Positions 43,272 to 52,163 are shown, numbered from the stretch's first letter. The stretch: 64,000 bases of DNA from Streptomyces sp. NBC_00510 (GCA_036013505.1 CP107851.1:6594501-6658500), one strand, 5' to 3'. Made by a program: numbers and translations. Notes: generated by a model from the sequence alone, not told the origin.

Positions 43272-43286
43272 CTGACGAGGCATCAG
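43272..43286 (+). promoter_or_regulatory. CTGACG-N4-ATCAG palindrome upstream of aldehyde dehydrogenase
   Basis: CTGACGAGGCATCAG ends 22 bases before the aldehyde dehydrogenase ATG and 16 bases after the KstR-like box. It is one of four copies in this window, all at promoters of the putative sterol-type genes. Confidence 0.7.
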
Positions 43287-43308
43287 CCAAAGGCGGGACG
43301 GGACAGGC

Positions 43309-44772
43309 ATGGACGGGAACGGGATCGTCGAACACGGACAGCTCTTCATCGGCGGGGAGTTGGTGGACCCGCTCGGCACCGGCACCATCGAGGTCGTCTC
43401 GCCCCACACCGAGCAGGTCTTCGCGCGGGTGCCGCACGCCTCCCGCGAGGACGTCGACCGGGCCGTCGCCGCCGCCCGCAGGGCCTTCGACGAGGGCCCG
43501 TGGCCGCGTACGGCCCTCGACGAGCGCATCGCGGTCGTCATGCGCATCAAAGACGCGATCGCCGTGCGCCACGACGAGATCGCCCGCGTCATCAGCTCCC
43601 AGAACGGCTCGCCCTACTCCTGGAGCGTGCTCGCGCAGGCGCTCGGCGCGATGATGGTGTGGGACGCCGCGATCACCGTCGCACGCGGCTTCACCTGGGA
43701 GGAACGACGGGCCGGCGTGCTCGGGCCGCTCCTGGTGCGCCGCGAGCCGGCCGGCGTCGTCGCCGCCGTCGTCCCCTGGAACGTCCCGCAGTTCACCGCC
43801 GCCGCCAAGCTCGCCCCCGCGCTGCTCGCCGGGTGCGCGGTGGTCCTCAAGCCGTCGCCGGAGTCACCGCTCGACGCGTACCTGCTCGGCGAGATCGCCG
43901 CCGAGGCGGGGCTGCCCGAGGGCGTGCTGTCGATCCTGCCCGCCGACCGCGAGGTCAGCGAGTACCTGGTCGGCCACCCCGGCGTCGACAAGGTCTCCTT
44001 CACCGGCTCGGTCGCTGCCGGCAAGCGCGTCATGGAGGTCGCCTCCCGCAACCTCACCCGTGTGACGCTGGAACTCGGCGGCAAGTCCGCCGCGCTGGTC
44101 CTGCCCGACGCCGACCTGGACACCGCCGTCCCCGGCATCGTCTCGGCCGCCTGGATGAACAACGGCCAGGCCTGCGTCGCCCAGACCCGCATCCTCGCGC
44201 CCCGCTCCCGCTACGACGAGACCGCCGAGCGCCTGGCGGCCGCCGCCTCCGCCCTCGTCGTCGGCGACCCCCTCGACCCCGCCACCCAGGTCGGCCCGCT
44301 GGTCGCCCGCCGCCAGCAGCAGCGCTCCCTGGACTACATCGCCCTCGGCCAGCAGGAGGGCGCCAAGGTCCTCACCGGCGGCGGCCGCCCGCAGGCGCAG
44401 CCCACCGGCTGGTACGTCGAGCCCACCCTCTTCGGCGACGTCACCAACTCCATGCGGATCGCCCGCGAGGAGATCTTCGGCCCGGTCATCTGCCTGCTGC
44501 CGTACGAGGACGAGGCCGAGGCCGTCCGCATCGCCAACGACTCCGACTACGGCCTGTCCGGCAGCGTGTGGACCGGCGACGTCGAGCACGGCATCGACGT
44601 CGCCCGCCGGGTGCGCACCGGCACCTTCAACGTCAACACCTTCAGCCTCGACATGCTCGGACCCTTCGGCGGCTACAAGAACTCCGGGCTCGGGCGCGAG
44701 TTCGGCCCCGAGGGGCTGGGCGAGTACCTGGAGCACAAGATGATCCACCTGCCCGCCGGCTGGGAGGGCTGA
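43309..44772 (+). CDS. aldehyde dehydrogenase
   Basis: 487 residues, full length for the family. NAD-binding and catalytic motifs: VVPWNVPQFTAAAKLAPALL, FTGSVAAGKRVME, the general base in LELGGKSAALV, the nucleophile Cys in NNGQACVAQTRI, and EEIFGPVICLLPY. It oxidises an aldehyde to the acid with NAD(P). Next to a KstR-like regulator and a ferredoxin, it probably oxidises the aldehyde formed by the P450 and alcohol dehydrogenase steps. The ferredoxin gene follows after four bases, so the two are co-expressed. Confidence 0.92.
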   Translation: MDGNGIVEHGQLFIGGELVDPLGTGTIEVVSPHTEQVFARVPHASREDVDRAVAAARRAFDEGPWPRTALDERIAVVMRIKDAIAVRHDEIARVISSQNGSPYSWSVLAQALGAMMVWDAAITVARGFTWEERRAGVLGPLLVRREPAGVVAAVVPWNVPQFTAAAKLAPALLAGCAVVLKPSPESPLDAYLLGEIAAEAGLPEGVLSILPADREVSEYLVGHPGVDKVSFTGSVAAGKRVMEVASRNLTRVTLELGGKSAALVLPDADLDTAVPGIVSAAWMNNGQACVAQTRILAPRSRYDETAERLAAAASALVVGDPLDPATQVGPLVARRQQQRSLDYIALGQQEGAKVLTGGGRPQAQPTGWYVEPTLFGDVTNSMRIAREEIFGPVICLLPYEDEAEAVRIANDSDYGLSGSVWTGDVEHGIDVARRVRTGTFNVNTFSLDMLGPFGGYKNSGLGREFGPEGLGEYLEHKMIHLPAGWEG

Positions 44773-44776
44773 CCCC

Positions 44777-45010
44777 GTGGGGGACCGGTGGCACCTCGAG
44801 GTCGACCGGGGGGTGTGCATCGGCTCGGGCATGTGCGTGAACTCCGCGCCGGGCGGCTTCACCCTCGACGCCGCCCGCCAGTCCCATCCGGCGGCCCCGG
44901 ACACCGACGCCGCCGAGGCGCTGCTCGCGGCGGCGGAGGGCTGCCCGGTGGAGGCGATCAGCATCACGCTGGCCGACTCCGGCGAGGCGGTCTTCCCGCC
45001 CGAGGAGTGA
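44777..45010 (+). CDS. [3Fe-4S] ferredoxin, P450 redox partner type
   Basis: 77 residues from GTG at 44777. Cys14-x5-Cys20 (CIGSGMC) and Cys56-Pro (EGCPVEAI) leave the cluster with three cysteines, the pattern of the small [3Fe-4S] ferredoxins that feed actinomycete P450s. It is in an operon with the aldehyde dehydrogenase; the likely client is the CYP125-type P450 10 kb away under similar promoter motifs. Confidence 0.88.
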   Translation: MGDRWHLEVDRGVCIGSGMCVNSAPGGFTLDAARQSHPAAPDTDAAEALLAAAEGCPVEAISITLADSGEAVFPPEE

Positions 45011-45024
45011 ACGGGCCGGAAGGG

Positions 45025-45648
45025 TCAGGGCTTCGCGCGGCGCGGATCGGTGAGGTCGATCAGCCGGCACACCGTTTCGATGTCGATCTTCACCTGGGCG
45101 ATCGAGGCGCGTCCCGACAGCCAGGTCACCAGGGCCGAGTGCCAGGTGTGCTCGATGACACGGACCGCGGACAGCAGCTCGGGCCCGGGCGGCCCGTCCA
45201 GCCGCATCGCGTCCAGGACGATCGCGGTCGTCAGCCGCGACACGGCGTCCACCTCCGGGCTGACGGAACGGTCGGCGAAGGTCAGCGCCCGCACCATGGC
45301 GTCCGCGAGGTGCGGCTCGCGCTGCATCGCGCGGAACGCGCGCATCAGCGTCTCCGCCACGCGGTCCGCGGGCTCGGCGGCCGAGGGCGGGCGCTTGCGC
45401 AGCGCCTCGTGGAGGTGCTCCAGCTGGTCCCGCATCGTGGCGACGAGCAGATGGATCTTGGACGGGAAGTAGCGGTAGAGGGTGCCCAGCGCGACGTTCG
45501 ACTGCTCGGCGACCTCGCGCATCTGGACGGCGTCGAATCCGCCCCGCACGGCGAGCTCGGCGCTGGTGCGCAGGATGCGGCGGCGGCGGGCTTCCTGACG
45601 CTCGGTCAGCGGCACGGGGGACGGCGTCGGCTGAGGAGCTGCGGTCAT
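45025..45648 (-). CDS. kstR: TetR family regulator, KstR-like
   Basis: 207 residues from ATG at 45648. TetR N-terminal DNA-binding domain: RILRTSAELAVRGGFDAVQM, REVAEQSNVALGTLYRYFPS, KIHLLVATM. The ligand domain has AFRAMQREPHLADAMVRALT and VIEHTWHSALVTWLSGRAS, closely like mycobacterial KstR as I recall it. KstR represses sterol catabolic genes and is released by 3-oxo-cholestenoyl-CoA, binding TNNAACNNGTTNNA; that motif or a one-mismatch form occurs at four promoters here. It is convergent with the ferredoxin gene. Confidence 0.82.
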   Translation of the reverse strand: MTAAPQPTPSPVPLTERQEARRRRILRTSAELAVRGGFDAVQMREVAEQSNVALGTLYRYFPSKIHLLVATMRDQLEHLHEALRKRPPSAAEPADRVAETLMRAFRAMQREPHLADAMVRALTFADRSVSPEVDAVSRLTTAIVLDAMRLDGPPGPELLSAVRVIEHTWHSALVTWLSGRASIAQVKIDIETVCRLIDLTDPRRAKP

Positions 45649-45699
45649 CTGTCCCAATCCGAATCTGTGCGCCGTGCGGAACCGGCCCCCAGCGTACTG

Positions 45700-45910
45700 C
45701 GGTGCCTTTCTGTGGGGGGTGCCCCTTGCGGCCCGGTGGTTGTGTTCGGGTGCGCTGCGCCTGCGGCGGGCGTCCCCTTCGGCCGGGGGTGCCCTCATCC
45801 GGCGCGGTCACCTGGTTGCGGGTCGGCCGCTCGCCGGAGGCGACGCGGGCGCGAACAACCCGCACGCGAACACCGGGCGCGCCGCAGGCGCGGCGTGGCG
45901 GGAATCACCC
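45700..45910. repeat. intergenic repeat (GCGCCTGCGGCGGGCGT family)
   Basis: Contains gcgcctgcggcgggcgt (about 45756-45773), ccttcggccgggggtgccc and the inverse-like cgcgccgcaggcgcggcg, the same building blocks as the larger island at 53895-54535. The short open frames across it are artefacts. The gap between the TetR and glycosyltransferase genes otherwise contains only the KstR-like box. Confidence 0.65.
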
Positions 45911-45982
45911 GGACCGACCAGGGCACCCCGCACGGCTACAGGTATCTTCGTGCTCTCGGGCCAACTCCTGAGTAACCGATTC

Positions 45983-45996
45983 TGAAACTTGTTCTA
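45983..45996 (+). promoter_or_regulatory. perfect KstR-type box upstream of the glycosyltransferase operon
   Basis: TGAAACTTGTTCTA fits TNNAACNNGTTNNA exactly, 54 bases before the GTG of the glycosyltransferase gene. It suggests that this operon belongs to the same regulon as the P450/thiolase genes. Confidence 0.65.
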
Positions 45997-46050
45997 GCGA
46001 GGCACGGGCGGCTACGCTCCCGCTGAAGTGCAGTGAGAAGGGGGCCGTGA

Positions 46051-47376
46051 GTGACCGCAGAGGCCAGGCCGCTCCGGATCGCGCTGCTCACCTACAAGGG
46101 GAACCCGTTCTGCGGGGGCCAGGGCGTCTACGTACGCCATCTGTCCAGGGAACTCGCCCGGCTCGGGCACAGCGTCGAGGTGATCGGCGCCCAGCCCTAC
46201 CCCGTGCTCGACGCGGTCGGTGACGGGGTACGCCTCACCGAGCTGCCGAGCATGGACCTCTACCGCCAGCCGGACCCGTTCCGCACCCCGAAGCGCGGCG
46301 AGTACCGCGACTGGGTGGACGCGCTGGAGGTCGGCACGATGTGGACCGGCGGCTTCCCGGAGCCGCTGACGTTCAGCTTGCGCGCCCGCCGTCACCTGGC
46401 CGCCCGGCGCGGGGCCTTCGACGTCATCCACGACAACCAGACGCTCGGCTACGGCCTCCTCGGCGGCCCGGACGCCCTCGGCGCGCCGCTGGTGACGACC
46501 ATCCACCACCCCATCACCGTCGACCGGCAGCTCGAACTCGACGTCGCGCAGGGGTGGAAGCGCCGGGCGTCGGTCCGCCGCTGGTACGGCTTCACCCGGA
46601 TGCAGAAGCGGGTCTCGCGCCGGCTGCCGTCCGTGCTGACCGTCTCCGGCAGCTCCCGCCAGGAGATCGTCGACCACCTCGGGGTGCGCGAGGACCGCGT
46701 GCACGTCGTGCACATCGGCGCCGACACCGGGCTGTTCTCGCCCGACCCGTCCGTGCCCGAGGTGCCGGGCCGGATCGTCACCACGTCCAGCGCCGACGTG
46801 CCCCTCAAGGGCCTGGTCCACCTCGTGGAGGCCCTCGCCAAGCTGCGCACCGAGCACCCCGACGCGCACCTCGTCGTCGTCGGCAAGCGGGCCGACGACG
46901 GCCCGGTGGCCGCCGCCATCGAGCGGTACGGGCTGGGCGGCGCCGTCGACTTCGTCAAGGGCATCAGCGACGCGGAGCTGGTCGACCTGGTGCGCAGCGC
47001 CCAGGTGGCGTGCGTGCCGTCGCTGTACGAGGGCTTCTCGCTGCCGGCCGCCGAGGCCATGGCCACCGGGACGCCGCTGGTCGCGACCACCGGCGGTGCC
47101 ATCCCCGAGGTGGCCGGACCGGACGGGGAGACCTGCCTCGCCGTGCCGCCGGGGGACCCGGGCGCGCTGGCCGCGGCGCTGGGCCGGCTGCTGCGCGACT
47201 CCGGGCTGCGCCGCCGTCTCGGCCGGGCCGGCCGGGAACGCGTACTGGCCCGCTTCACCTGGGAGCGGGCCGCCATCGGCACCGCCGAGCACTACCGCGC
47301 GGCGATCGAGGCCGCCGGGGGGCCGCGGCCCACTGTCCAGTCACCGTCCCGGACGAAAGCAGACTCCACGTGCTGA
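46051..47376 (+). CDS. glycosyltransferase family 4
   Basis: 441 residues from GTG at 46051 (GAGAAGGGGG upstream). GT-B fold: N-terminal LTYKGNPFCGGQGVYVRHLS, the central VSGSSRQEIVDHLGV linker, and the donor site PSLYEGFSLPAAEAMATGTP with the E-x7-E motif. It transfers a sugar from a nucleotide-sugar to an unknown acceptor, probably at the membrane. It heads a coupled operon with a methyltransferase and an alpha/alpha-barrel protein. A KstR-type box in its promoter suggests induction with the sterol-type genes. Confidence 0.9.
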   Translation: MTAEARPLRIALLTYKGNPFCGGQGVYVRHLSRELARLGHSVEVIGAQPYPVLDAVGDGVRLTELPSMDLYRQPDPFRTPKRGEYRDWVDALEVGTMWTGGFPEPLTFSLRARRHLAARRGAFDVIHDNQTLGYGLLGGPDALGAPLVTTIHHPITVDRQLELDVAQGWKRRASVRRWYGFTRMQKRVSRRLPSVLTVSGSSRQEIVDHLGVREDRVHVVHIGADTGLFSPDPSVPEVPGRIVTTSSADVPLKGLVHLVEALAKLRTEHPDAHLVVVGKRADDGPVAAAIERYGLGGAVDFVKGISDAELVDLVRSAQVACVPSLYEGFSLPAAEAMATGTPLVATTGGAIPEVAGPDGETCLAVPPGDPGALAAALGRLLRDSGLRRRLGRAGRERVLARFTWERAAIGTAEHYRAAIEAAGGPRPTVQSPSRTKADSTC

Positions 47377-48107
47377 CCGTCGACTTCTCCCGCTTCCCGC
47401 TCGCTCCGGGTGACCGCGTGCTCGACCTGGGCTGCGGCGCGGGCCGCCACGCCTTCGAGTGCTACCGGCGCGGTGCGAACGTGGTCGCCCTGGACCGGAA
47501 CGGCGACGAGATCCGCGAGGTCGCCAAGTGGTTCGCCGCCATGAAGGAGGCCGGGGAGGCCCCGGCCGGCGCGACCGCCACGGCCATGGAGGGCGACGCG
47601 CTCAGCCTGCCGTTCCCCGACGACAGCTTCGACCGCGTCATCATCTCCGAGGTCATGGAGCACATCCCGGACGACAAGGGCGTGCTCGCCGAGATGGTGC
47701 GCGTCCTCAAGCCGGGCGGGCTGATCGCGATCACCGTGCCGCGCTACGGGCCGGAGAAGATCTGCTGGGCGCTGTCCGACGCGTACCACGAGGTCGAGGG
47801 CGGGCACATCCGCATCTACCGGGCCGACGAGCTGCTGGGCAAGATACGTGAGGCCGGCCTGCGCCCGTACGGCACCCACCACGCGCACGCGCTGCACTCC
47901 CCGTACTGGTGGATCAAGTGCGCCGTCGGCGTGGACAACGACAAGGCCCTGCCGGTGAAGCTGTACCACAAGCTGCTGGTCTGGGACATCATGAAGAAGC
48001 CGCTGGCCACCCGGCTCGCCGAGAACACGCTCAACCCGCTGATCGGCAAGAGCTTCGTCGCCTACGCCACCAAGCCGCACAACCCGAAGGCGGGCGTCGA
48101 CGCGTGA
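47370..48107 (+). CDS. class I SAM-dependent methyltransferase
   Basis: 245 residues. GTG at 47370 overlaps the glycosyltransferase stop by seven bases. SAM-binding motif VLDLGCGAGRHAFECYRRGA, acidic loop VVALDRNGDE, EGDALSLPFPDDSFDRVIIS, and MVRVLKPGGLIAITVPRYG. It lacks a membrane segment. The substrate may be the glycoside or lipid made by the preceding enzyme. Its stop overlaps the next start (GTGA). Confidence 0.9.
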   Translation: MLTVDFSRFPLAPGDRVLDLGCGAGRHAFECYRRGANVVALDRNGDEIREVAKWFAAMKEAGEAPAGATATAMEGDALSLPFPDDSFDRVIISEVMEHIPDDKGVLAEMVRVLKPGGLIAITVPRYGPEKICWALSDAYHEVEGGHIRIYRADELLGKIREAGLRPYGTHHAHALHSPYWWIKCAVGVDNDKALPVKLYHKLLVWDIMKKPLATRLAENTLNPLIGKSFVAYATKPHNPKAGVDA

Positions 48108-49207
48108 GGCGGACCGAACACCTCGTCCTGCCCGGCGTCCTGACCTCCGAGCAGGCCGCGCAGACCGTCGCCGGGATCCTCGCCGTCCAGCGGCCCGACG
48201 GCGCCATACCGTGGTTCGAGGGCGGCCACCTCGACCCCTGGGACCACGTCGAGGCCGCCATGGCGCTGGACGCCGCGGGCGAGCACGAGCACGCCGAGGC
48301 CGCCTACACCTGGCTCGCCCGACGGCAGAACCCGGACGGCTCCTGGTACGCCGCCTACGGCTACGCCGACGGCGCCGAGGGCGAACCCACCGACCTGGGC
48401 CGGGAGAGCAACTTCTGCGCCTACGTCGCCGTCGGCGTGTGGCACCACTACCTGTCCACCGGCGACGACGCCTTCGTGGAGAGCATGTGGCCGGTGCTGT
48501 ACGCGGCCGTCGAGTACGTCCTGGAACTCCAGCTGCCCGGCGGGCAGATCGCCTGGAAGCGCGAGGAGGACGGGACGTTCCCGCAGGAGGCGCTGCTGAC
48601 CGGCTGCTCGTCGATGTACCAGGCGCTGCGCTGCGCGCTGGCCGTCGCCGAGCACCGCGAGGACCCGCAGCCCGACTGGGAGCTGGCCGCCGGTGCCCTC
48701 GGGCACGCCATCGCCCACCACCCCGAGCGGTTCCTGGACAAGGACCGCTACTCGATGGACTGGTACTACCCGGTCCTCGGCGGGGTGCTGCGCGGCGAGG
48801 CCGCCCGGGAGCGCGTCCTGGCACGCTGGGACGAGTTCGTCGTGCCCGGCCTCGGCGTCCGCTGCGTGGTGCCCAACCCCTGGGTGACCGGCGGGGAGAG
48901 CGCCGAACTCGCCCTCGCCCTGTGGGCGATGGGCGAGTCCGACCGCGCGGTGGAGATCCTGGCCGCGATCCGCCACCTGCGCGCCGAGGACGGCATGTAC
49001 TGGACCGGGTACGTCTTCGAGGGCGACGCGCAGGCCGGCACCGGACCTGCCGTGTGGCCCCGGGAACGCACCACGTGGACGGCCGGGGCCCTGCTGCTCG
49101 CCGTCGCCGCCCTCGGAGGGGACGAGGCGACGACGGCGGTCTTCGGGGGCGACCGGCTGCCGCTCGGGCTGGTGCCCGAGGCGGCGGGGTGCTGCGCCGG
49201 CCGGTGA
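48104..49207 (+). CDS. prenyltransferase-like alpha6/alpha6 barrel protein
   Basis: 367 residues from GTG at 48104 (GTGA overlap). Helical repeats AVQRPDGAIPWFEGGHLDPW, AAYTWLARRQNPDGSWYAAY, VEYVLELQLPGGQIAWKRE and IRHLRAEDGMYWTGYVFEG are typical of terpene-cyclase/prenyltransferase-fold or glycoside-hydrolase-like barrels. Acidic aromatic stretches (WDHVEAAMALDA, YSMDWYYPVLGG) line the putative cavity. The name prenyltransferase is conventional; the catalytic chemistry is not shown, and a glycosidase or sugar-lipid modifying role with its two operon partners is equally possible. Confidence 0.8.
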   Translation: MRRTEHLVLPGVLTSEQAAQTVAGILAVQRPDGAIPWFEGGHLDPWDHVEAAMALDAAGEHEHAEAAYTWLARRQNPDGSWYAAYGYADGAEGEPTDLGRESNFCAYVAVGVWHHYLSTGDDAFVESMWPVLYAAVEYVLELQLPGGQIAWKREEDGTFPQEALLTGCSSMYQALRCALAVAEHREDPQPDWELAAGALGHAIAHHPERFLDKDRYSMDWYYPVLGGVLRGEAARERVLARWDEFVVPGLGVRCVVPNPWVTGGESAELALALWAMGESDRAVEILAAIRHLRAEDGMYWTGYVFEGDAQAGTGPAVWPRERTTWTAGALLLAVAALGGDEATTAVFGGDRLPLGLVPEAAGCCAGR

Positions 49208-49214
49208 GCGGGCG

Positions 49215-49502
49215 TCAGGCCCGGTTGACGCGACCCGCCACGGCGTGCCCGACGATCAGGTAGACCGCCGCCGGCAGACCGTAGTTCAGCAGGGTGCGCG
49301 CCCATGCGGATTGGGTGGAGAAGATGTCGTGGGCCCAGCCACCGAGCCAGGACGCCATGTCGTGGATCCACTCCACGAGGTCGTTCGCCCGGTTGGCGTC
49401 GAGGACCCACAGCACGATCCAAAGGATCAGGATGAATGCCGCCACGTCCGCGGCCACCATGATGATCGTGGCCGCCAGATTGCCGCGATAACGTCTGGAC
49501 AT
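49215..49502 (-). CDS. small membrane protein
   Basis: 95 residues from ATG at 49502. Two hydrophobic segments (IIMVAADVAAFILILWIVLW and YGLPAAVYLIVGHAVAG) flank an aromatic loop (WIHDMASWLGGWAHDIF). No family function known to me. It is convergent with the barrel-protein gene, eight bases apart. Confidence 0.75.
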   Translation of the reverse strand: MSRRYRGNLAATIIMVAADVAAFILILWIVLWVLDANRANDLVEWIHDMASWLGGWAHDIFSTQSAWARTLLNYGLPAAVYLIVGHAVAGRVNRA

Positions 49503-49645
49503 ACCTGCCGTCTTGCCCCGATCGGCGGACTGAAACGTTCCGGGCCGGCGCGCGCCTGACACCCCGTACGGCCCTGTGCGGTGGCCGGTCCCCGGGGCCC
49601 GGGCGAGGATGCGATCACGCACCGCATCCCCCGGGAGAAACCGTC

Positions 49646-50182
49646 ATGCCCTTGCGCCGCGCCCTGACCGCCCTCCTGCTCTCCGGCGTCCTCCTCGGAG
49701 TCCCCGCCTGCGGCGGCGACTCCGACGGGAGCGCGAGCGGCGGCACCGCGAGCCCCACCTCCTCCGTGCAGAAGCAGAAGCTCGCCAAGACCCGCTTCGT
49801 CGCCAACGCCGGACTGGCCGCCGGCGCGACCTACCAGTGGATCGTCAAGCCCTACCGCGAGGGCAAGTTCAAGAAGGACGCCGACGGCCGCAAGCTCGCC
49901 CTGGTGAAGGCCGGCCTCGCCGGGGCCTTCGCCTACAACCGGCTCAAGGCCGCCTCGGAGAACGCCAAGGGCGACCCGACCCTCTCCAAGCTGGTGGCCC
50001 CGCTGACGGCGGGCATCGACTCGCTCAAGGACCTGCCGGCCAAGCTGCGCAGCGGCCAGGGCACGGACGACATCGTGGGCACGTTCCAGGACACCATCAG
50101 CGGCGTCAAGTCGGCCGGCGAGGACGCCGGCGCCAAGGTCACCGACAAGGTGCCCTCGCTGTCCCAGCTCAGCGGCGGATGA
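49646..50182 (+). CDS. putative lipoprotein, helical
   Basis: 178 residues. ATG at 49646 follows GGGAGA. Lipoprotein-type signal ALTALLLSGVLLGVPACGG with Cys22 as the modified residue. A Ser/Gly linker leads into an alpha-helical domain (FVANAGLAAGATYQWIVKPY, VKAGLAGAFAYNRLKAASEN). No known domain. Its 3-prime end overlaps the convergent LLM gene by 14 bases, so transcripts can form an antisense pair. Confidence 0.75.
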   Translation: MPLRRALTALLLSGVLLGVPACGGDSDGSASGGTASPTSSVQKQKLAKTRFVANAGLAAGATYQWIVKPYREGKFKKDADGRKLALVKAGLAGAFAYNRLKAASENAKGDPTLSKLVAPLTAGIDSLKDLPAKLRSGQGTDDIVGTFQDTISGVKSAGEDAGAKVTDKVPSLSQLSGG

Positions 50183-51182
50183 GCTCGGCCAGCACCCGCA
50201 GGGTGGCCGGGTCGGGCGCGGTGACCAGCAGGTCGGTCACCGGGCCCGACCGCCACACCTCCAGCCGCTCCGCGATCCTCCCGCGCGGGCCGACGAGCGA
50301 GATCTCGTCCGCGAAGGCGTCCGGCACCGCCGCCACCGCCTCCTCGCGCCGCCCGGCCAGGAACAGCTCCTGGATGCGCCGCGCCTCCTCCTCGTACCCC
50401 ATCCTGGCCATCAGGTCGGCGTGGAAGTTGCGGGAGGCGGCGCCCATCCCGCCGATGTAGAAGCCGAGCATCGCCTTCACCGGCAGCAGCCCCTCCGCCG
50501 GGTCGTCGCACAGCCGGGCGCGCGCCATCGGGGCGATCATGAACTCCTTCGGCGCGTCCGCCAGTGAGGCCTCGTACACGTCCGTGCGGAACGGCGACCA
50601 GTACAGCGGCAGCCAGCCGTCGGCGATGCGGGTGGTCTGGGCGATGTTCTTCGGGCCCTCGGCGCCCAGCAGGATCGGCAGGCCGGCCCGGAGCGGATGC
50701 GTGATCGGCTTGAGCGGCCTGCCGAGGCCGGTCGCGTCCGGCCCCGCGTACGGCAGCGGATGGAAGCGCCCGTCCAGCGCCACCGGGCCCTCGCGGCGCA
50801 GCACCTGCCGTACGACGTCCACGTACTCCCGGGTCGCGGTCAGCGGACTGCGCGGGAACGGCCTGCCGTACCAGCCCTCCACCACCTGCGGCCCCGACAG
50901 GCCGAGACCCAGCATGACCCGGCCGCCGGAGAGGTGGTCCAGGGTCAGCGCGTGCATCGCGGTGGCGGTGGGGGAGCGGGCCGCCATCTGGGCGATGCCC
51001 GTGCCGAGCCGGATCCGGCTGGTGTGCGCGGCGATCCAGGTGAGCGGGGTGAACACGTCCGAGCCCCAGGCCTCGGCCGTCCACACCGAGTCGTAGCCGA
51101 GCCGCTCGGCCTCCTGCGCCAGGGCCAGGTGGTCGGGGGAGGGGCCGCGCCCCCAGTAGCCGAGGGCCAGACCGAGCCGCAT
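50169..51182 (-). CDS. LLM-class F420-dependent oxidoreductase
   Basis: 337 residues from ATG at 51182. Luciferase-like monooxygenase barrel: MRLGLALGYWGRGPSPDHLA, YDSVWTAEAWGSDVFTPLTW, LDHLSGGRVMLGLGLSGPQV, KPITHPLRAGLPILLGAEGP. These match, from memory, mycobacterial Rv3520c, a member of the KstR regulon of unknown exact step. It uses F420H2 or FMN to reduce or oxidise an unknown substrate, possibly a sterol ring or side-chain intermediate. The CTGACG-N4-RTCAG palindrome lies 21 bases upstream of its start. Confidence 0.85.
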   Translation of the reverse strand: MRLGLALGYWGRGPSPDHLALAQEAERLGYDSVWTAEAWGSDVFTPLTWIAAHTSRIRLGTGIAQMAARSPTATAMHALTLDHLSGGRVMLGLGLSGPQVVEGWYGRPFPRSPLTATREYVDVVRQVLRREGPVALDGRFHPLPYAGPDATGLGRPLKPITHPLRAGLPILLGAEGPKNIAQTTRIADGWLPLYWSPFRTDVYEASLADAPKEFMIAPMARARLCDDPAEGLLPVKAMLGFYIGGMGAASRNFHADLMARMGYEEEARRIQELFLAGRREEAVAAVPDAFADEISLVGPRGRIAERLEVWRSGPVTDLLVTAPDPATLRVLAELIRR

Positions 51183-51202
51183 GCGCACGCCTCCTGCCGC
51201 AT

Positions 51203-51217
51203 CTGACGGTATGTCAG
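51203..51217 (-). promoter_or_regulatory. CTGACG-N4-GTCAG palindrome upstream of the LLM gene
   Basis: CTGACGGTATGTCAG is the most symmetric of the four copies of this motif in the window. It lies 21 bases before the LLM start codon, where a bound repressor would block initiation. Confidence 0.7.
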
Positions 51218-51257
51218 CCGTACGGTACGGCAACCTCCCCCACCCCGGAAGGGAAAC

Positions 51258-51293
51258 AGCCGTGCCCCGGACCGGACGGCCCGGGGCACGGCT
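51258..51293 (-). terminator. terminator of the leftward membrane-protein gene
   Basis: A perfect 13-bp stem (AGCCGTGCCCCGG with CCGGGGCACGGCT) and a ten-base loop, 25 bases beyond the stop at 51318. Confidence 0.8.
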
Positions 51294-51317
51294 CGTGCGT
51301 GCGCGAGGAGCGGGGGA

Positions 51318-52163
51318 TCAGCCGCGCTGGATGCCGTCGGCGTCCTGCAGGACGCCGCGCCGGCCGTCCTGGGTCTGCGCGACCAGGGTGGTGCCGCTCT
51401 GGTCCACCGCCAGGTACCAGGTGCCGGGGGTCAGTTCGGCGATCTGCCGGCCCGAACCGTCCTCCGCGTACAGCGGCCGTGCCACGGGCACCGCGAACCA
51501 GAAGGCCGTGAACTCCGCCGAGGGCTGGGCCTGCGGCGGCTGCTGCTGGGGCTGCTGCTGTCCCTGCGGGTAGCCGTACTGCCCGCCGCCGAACGACGGG
51601 TCGGCCGGCGCGCCGTGCCCGCCGGTCTGCCCCGGGTACCCGTAGCCGCCCTGCTGCACGCCCGGGTACGGCTGACCCTGCTGGCCGCCGTACGGCTGCG
51701 CCTGCTGGGGCTGCTGCGGCTTGGGAGCGGGCAGCAGCGGCGCCTTCAGGGCGGGCAGGCCCTGCAGGGTGAGCAGCATGGCGGCGGCGAGAGCGGCGGC
51801 GGCGACGAAGGAGAGGTACGCGCCGGCGCCCAGCTCGAAGGCCTCGTTGCCGTTGAAGAGCGACCACAGGGCGTCCCAGGCGGCGGCCACGGACAGCACC
51901 GCGCCCCACTGGGCCAGGCCGATGCCGAGCACCTTGCGCCCCTCGGGCTGGAAACGCGAGGCCACGAACAGGCCGGCGGCGACCAGGCCCAGCAGGTGCA
52001 CCGAGGGCAGCAGCGGGAACAGCTCGCTCTTCCAGGCGCTGACGGCGCACCCGTCCGCGTCGCAGTTCTTCGCGGCGTAGAAGTTCAGGAACGAGGCGAT
52101 CAGCAGCAGCAGCGCCGCGCCGATCACCGCGCCGTCTCCTCGGGTGAGGGAGCGGTTATTCAC
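51318..52163 (-). CDS. membrane protein with Gln/Pro/Gly-rich cytoplasmic linker
   Basis: 281 residues from GTG at 52163 (AAGGA upstream). Four N-terminal membrane segments (AALLLLIASFLNFYAA, LLGLVAAGLFVASRF, GLAQWGAVLSVAAAW, LSFVAAAALAAAMLLTL). A low-complexity linker follows (PQQPQQAQPYGGQQGQPYPG and similar), then a C-terminal beta domain (FWFAVPVARPLYAEDG, TPGTWYLAVDQSGTTLVAQT) resembling domains found in mycolic/peptidoglycan-region proteins of unknown role. Function unknown. Confidence 0.8.
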   Translation of the reverse strand: MNNRSLTRGDGAVIGAALLLLIASFLNFYAAKNCDADGCAVSAWKSELFPLLPSVHLLGLVAAGLFVASRFQPEGRKVLGIGLAQWGAVLSVAAAWDALWSLFNGNEAFELGAGAYLSFVAAAALAAAMLLTLQGLPALKAPLLPAPKPQQPQQAQPYGGQQGQPYPGVQQGGYGYPGQTGGHGAPADPSFGGGQYGYPQGQQQPQQQPPQAQPSAEFTAFWFAVPVARPLYAEDGSGRQIAELTPGTWYLAVDQSGTTLVAQTQDGRRGVLQDADGIQRG

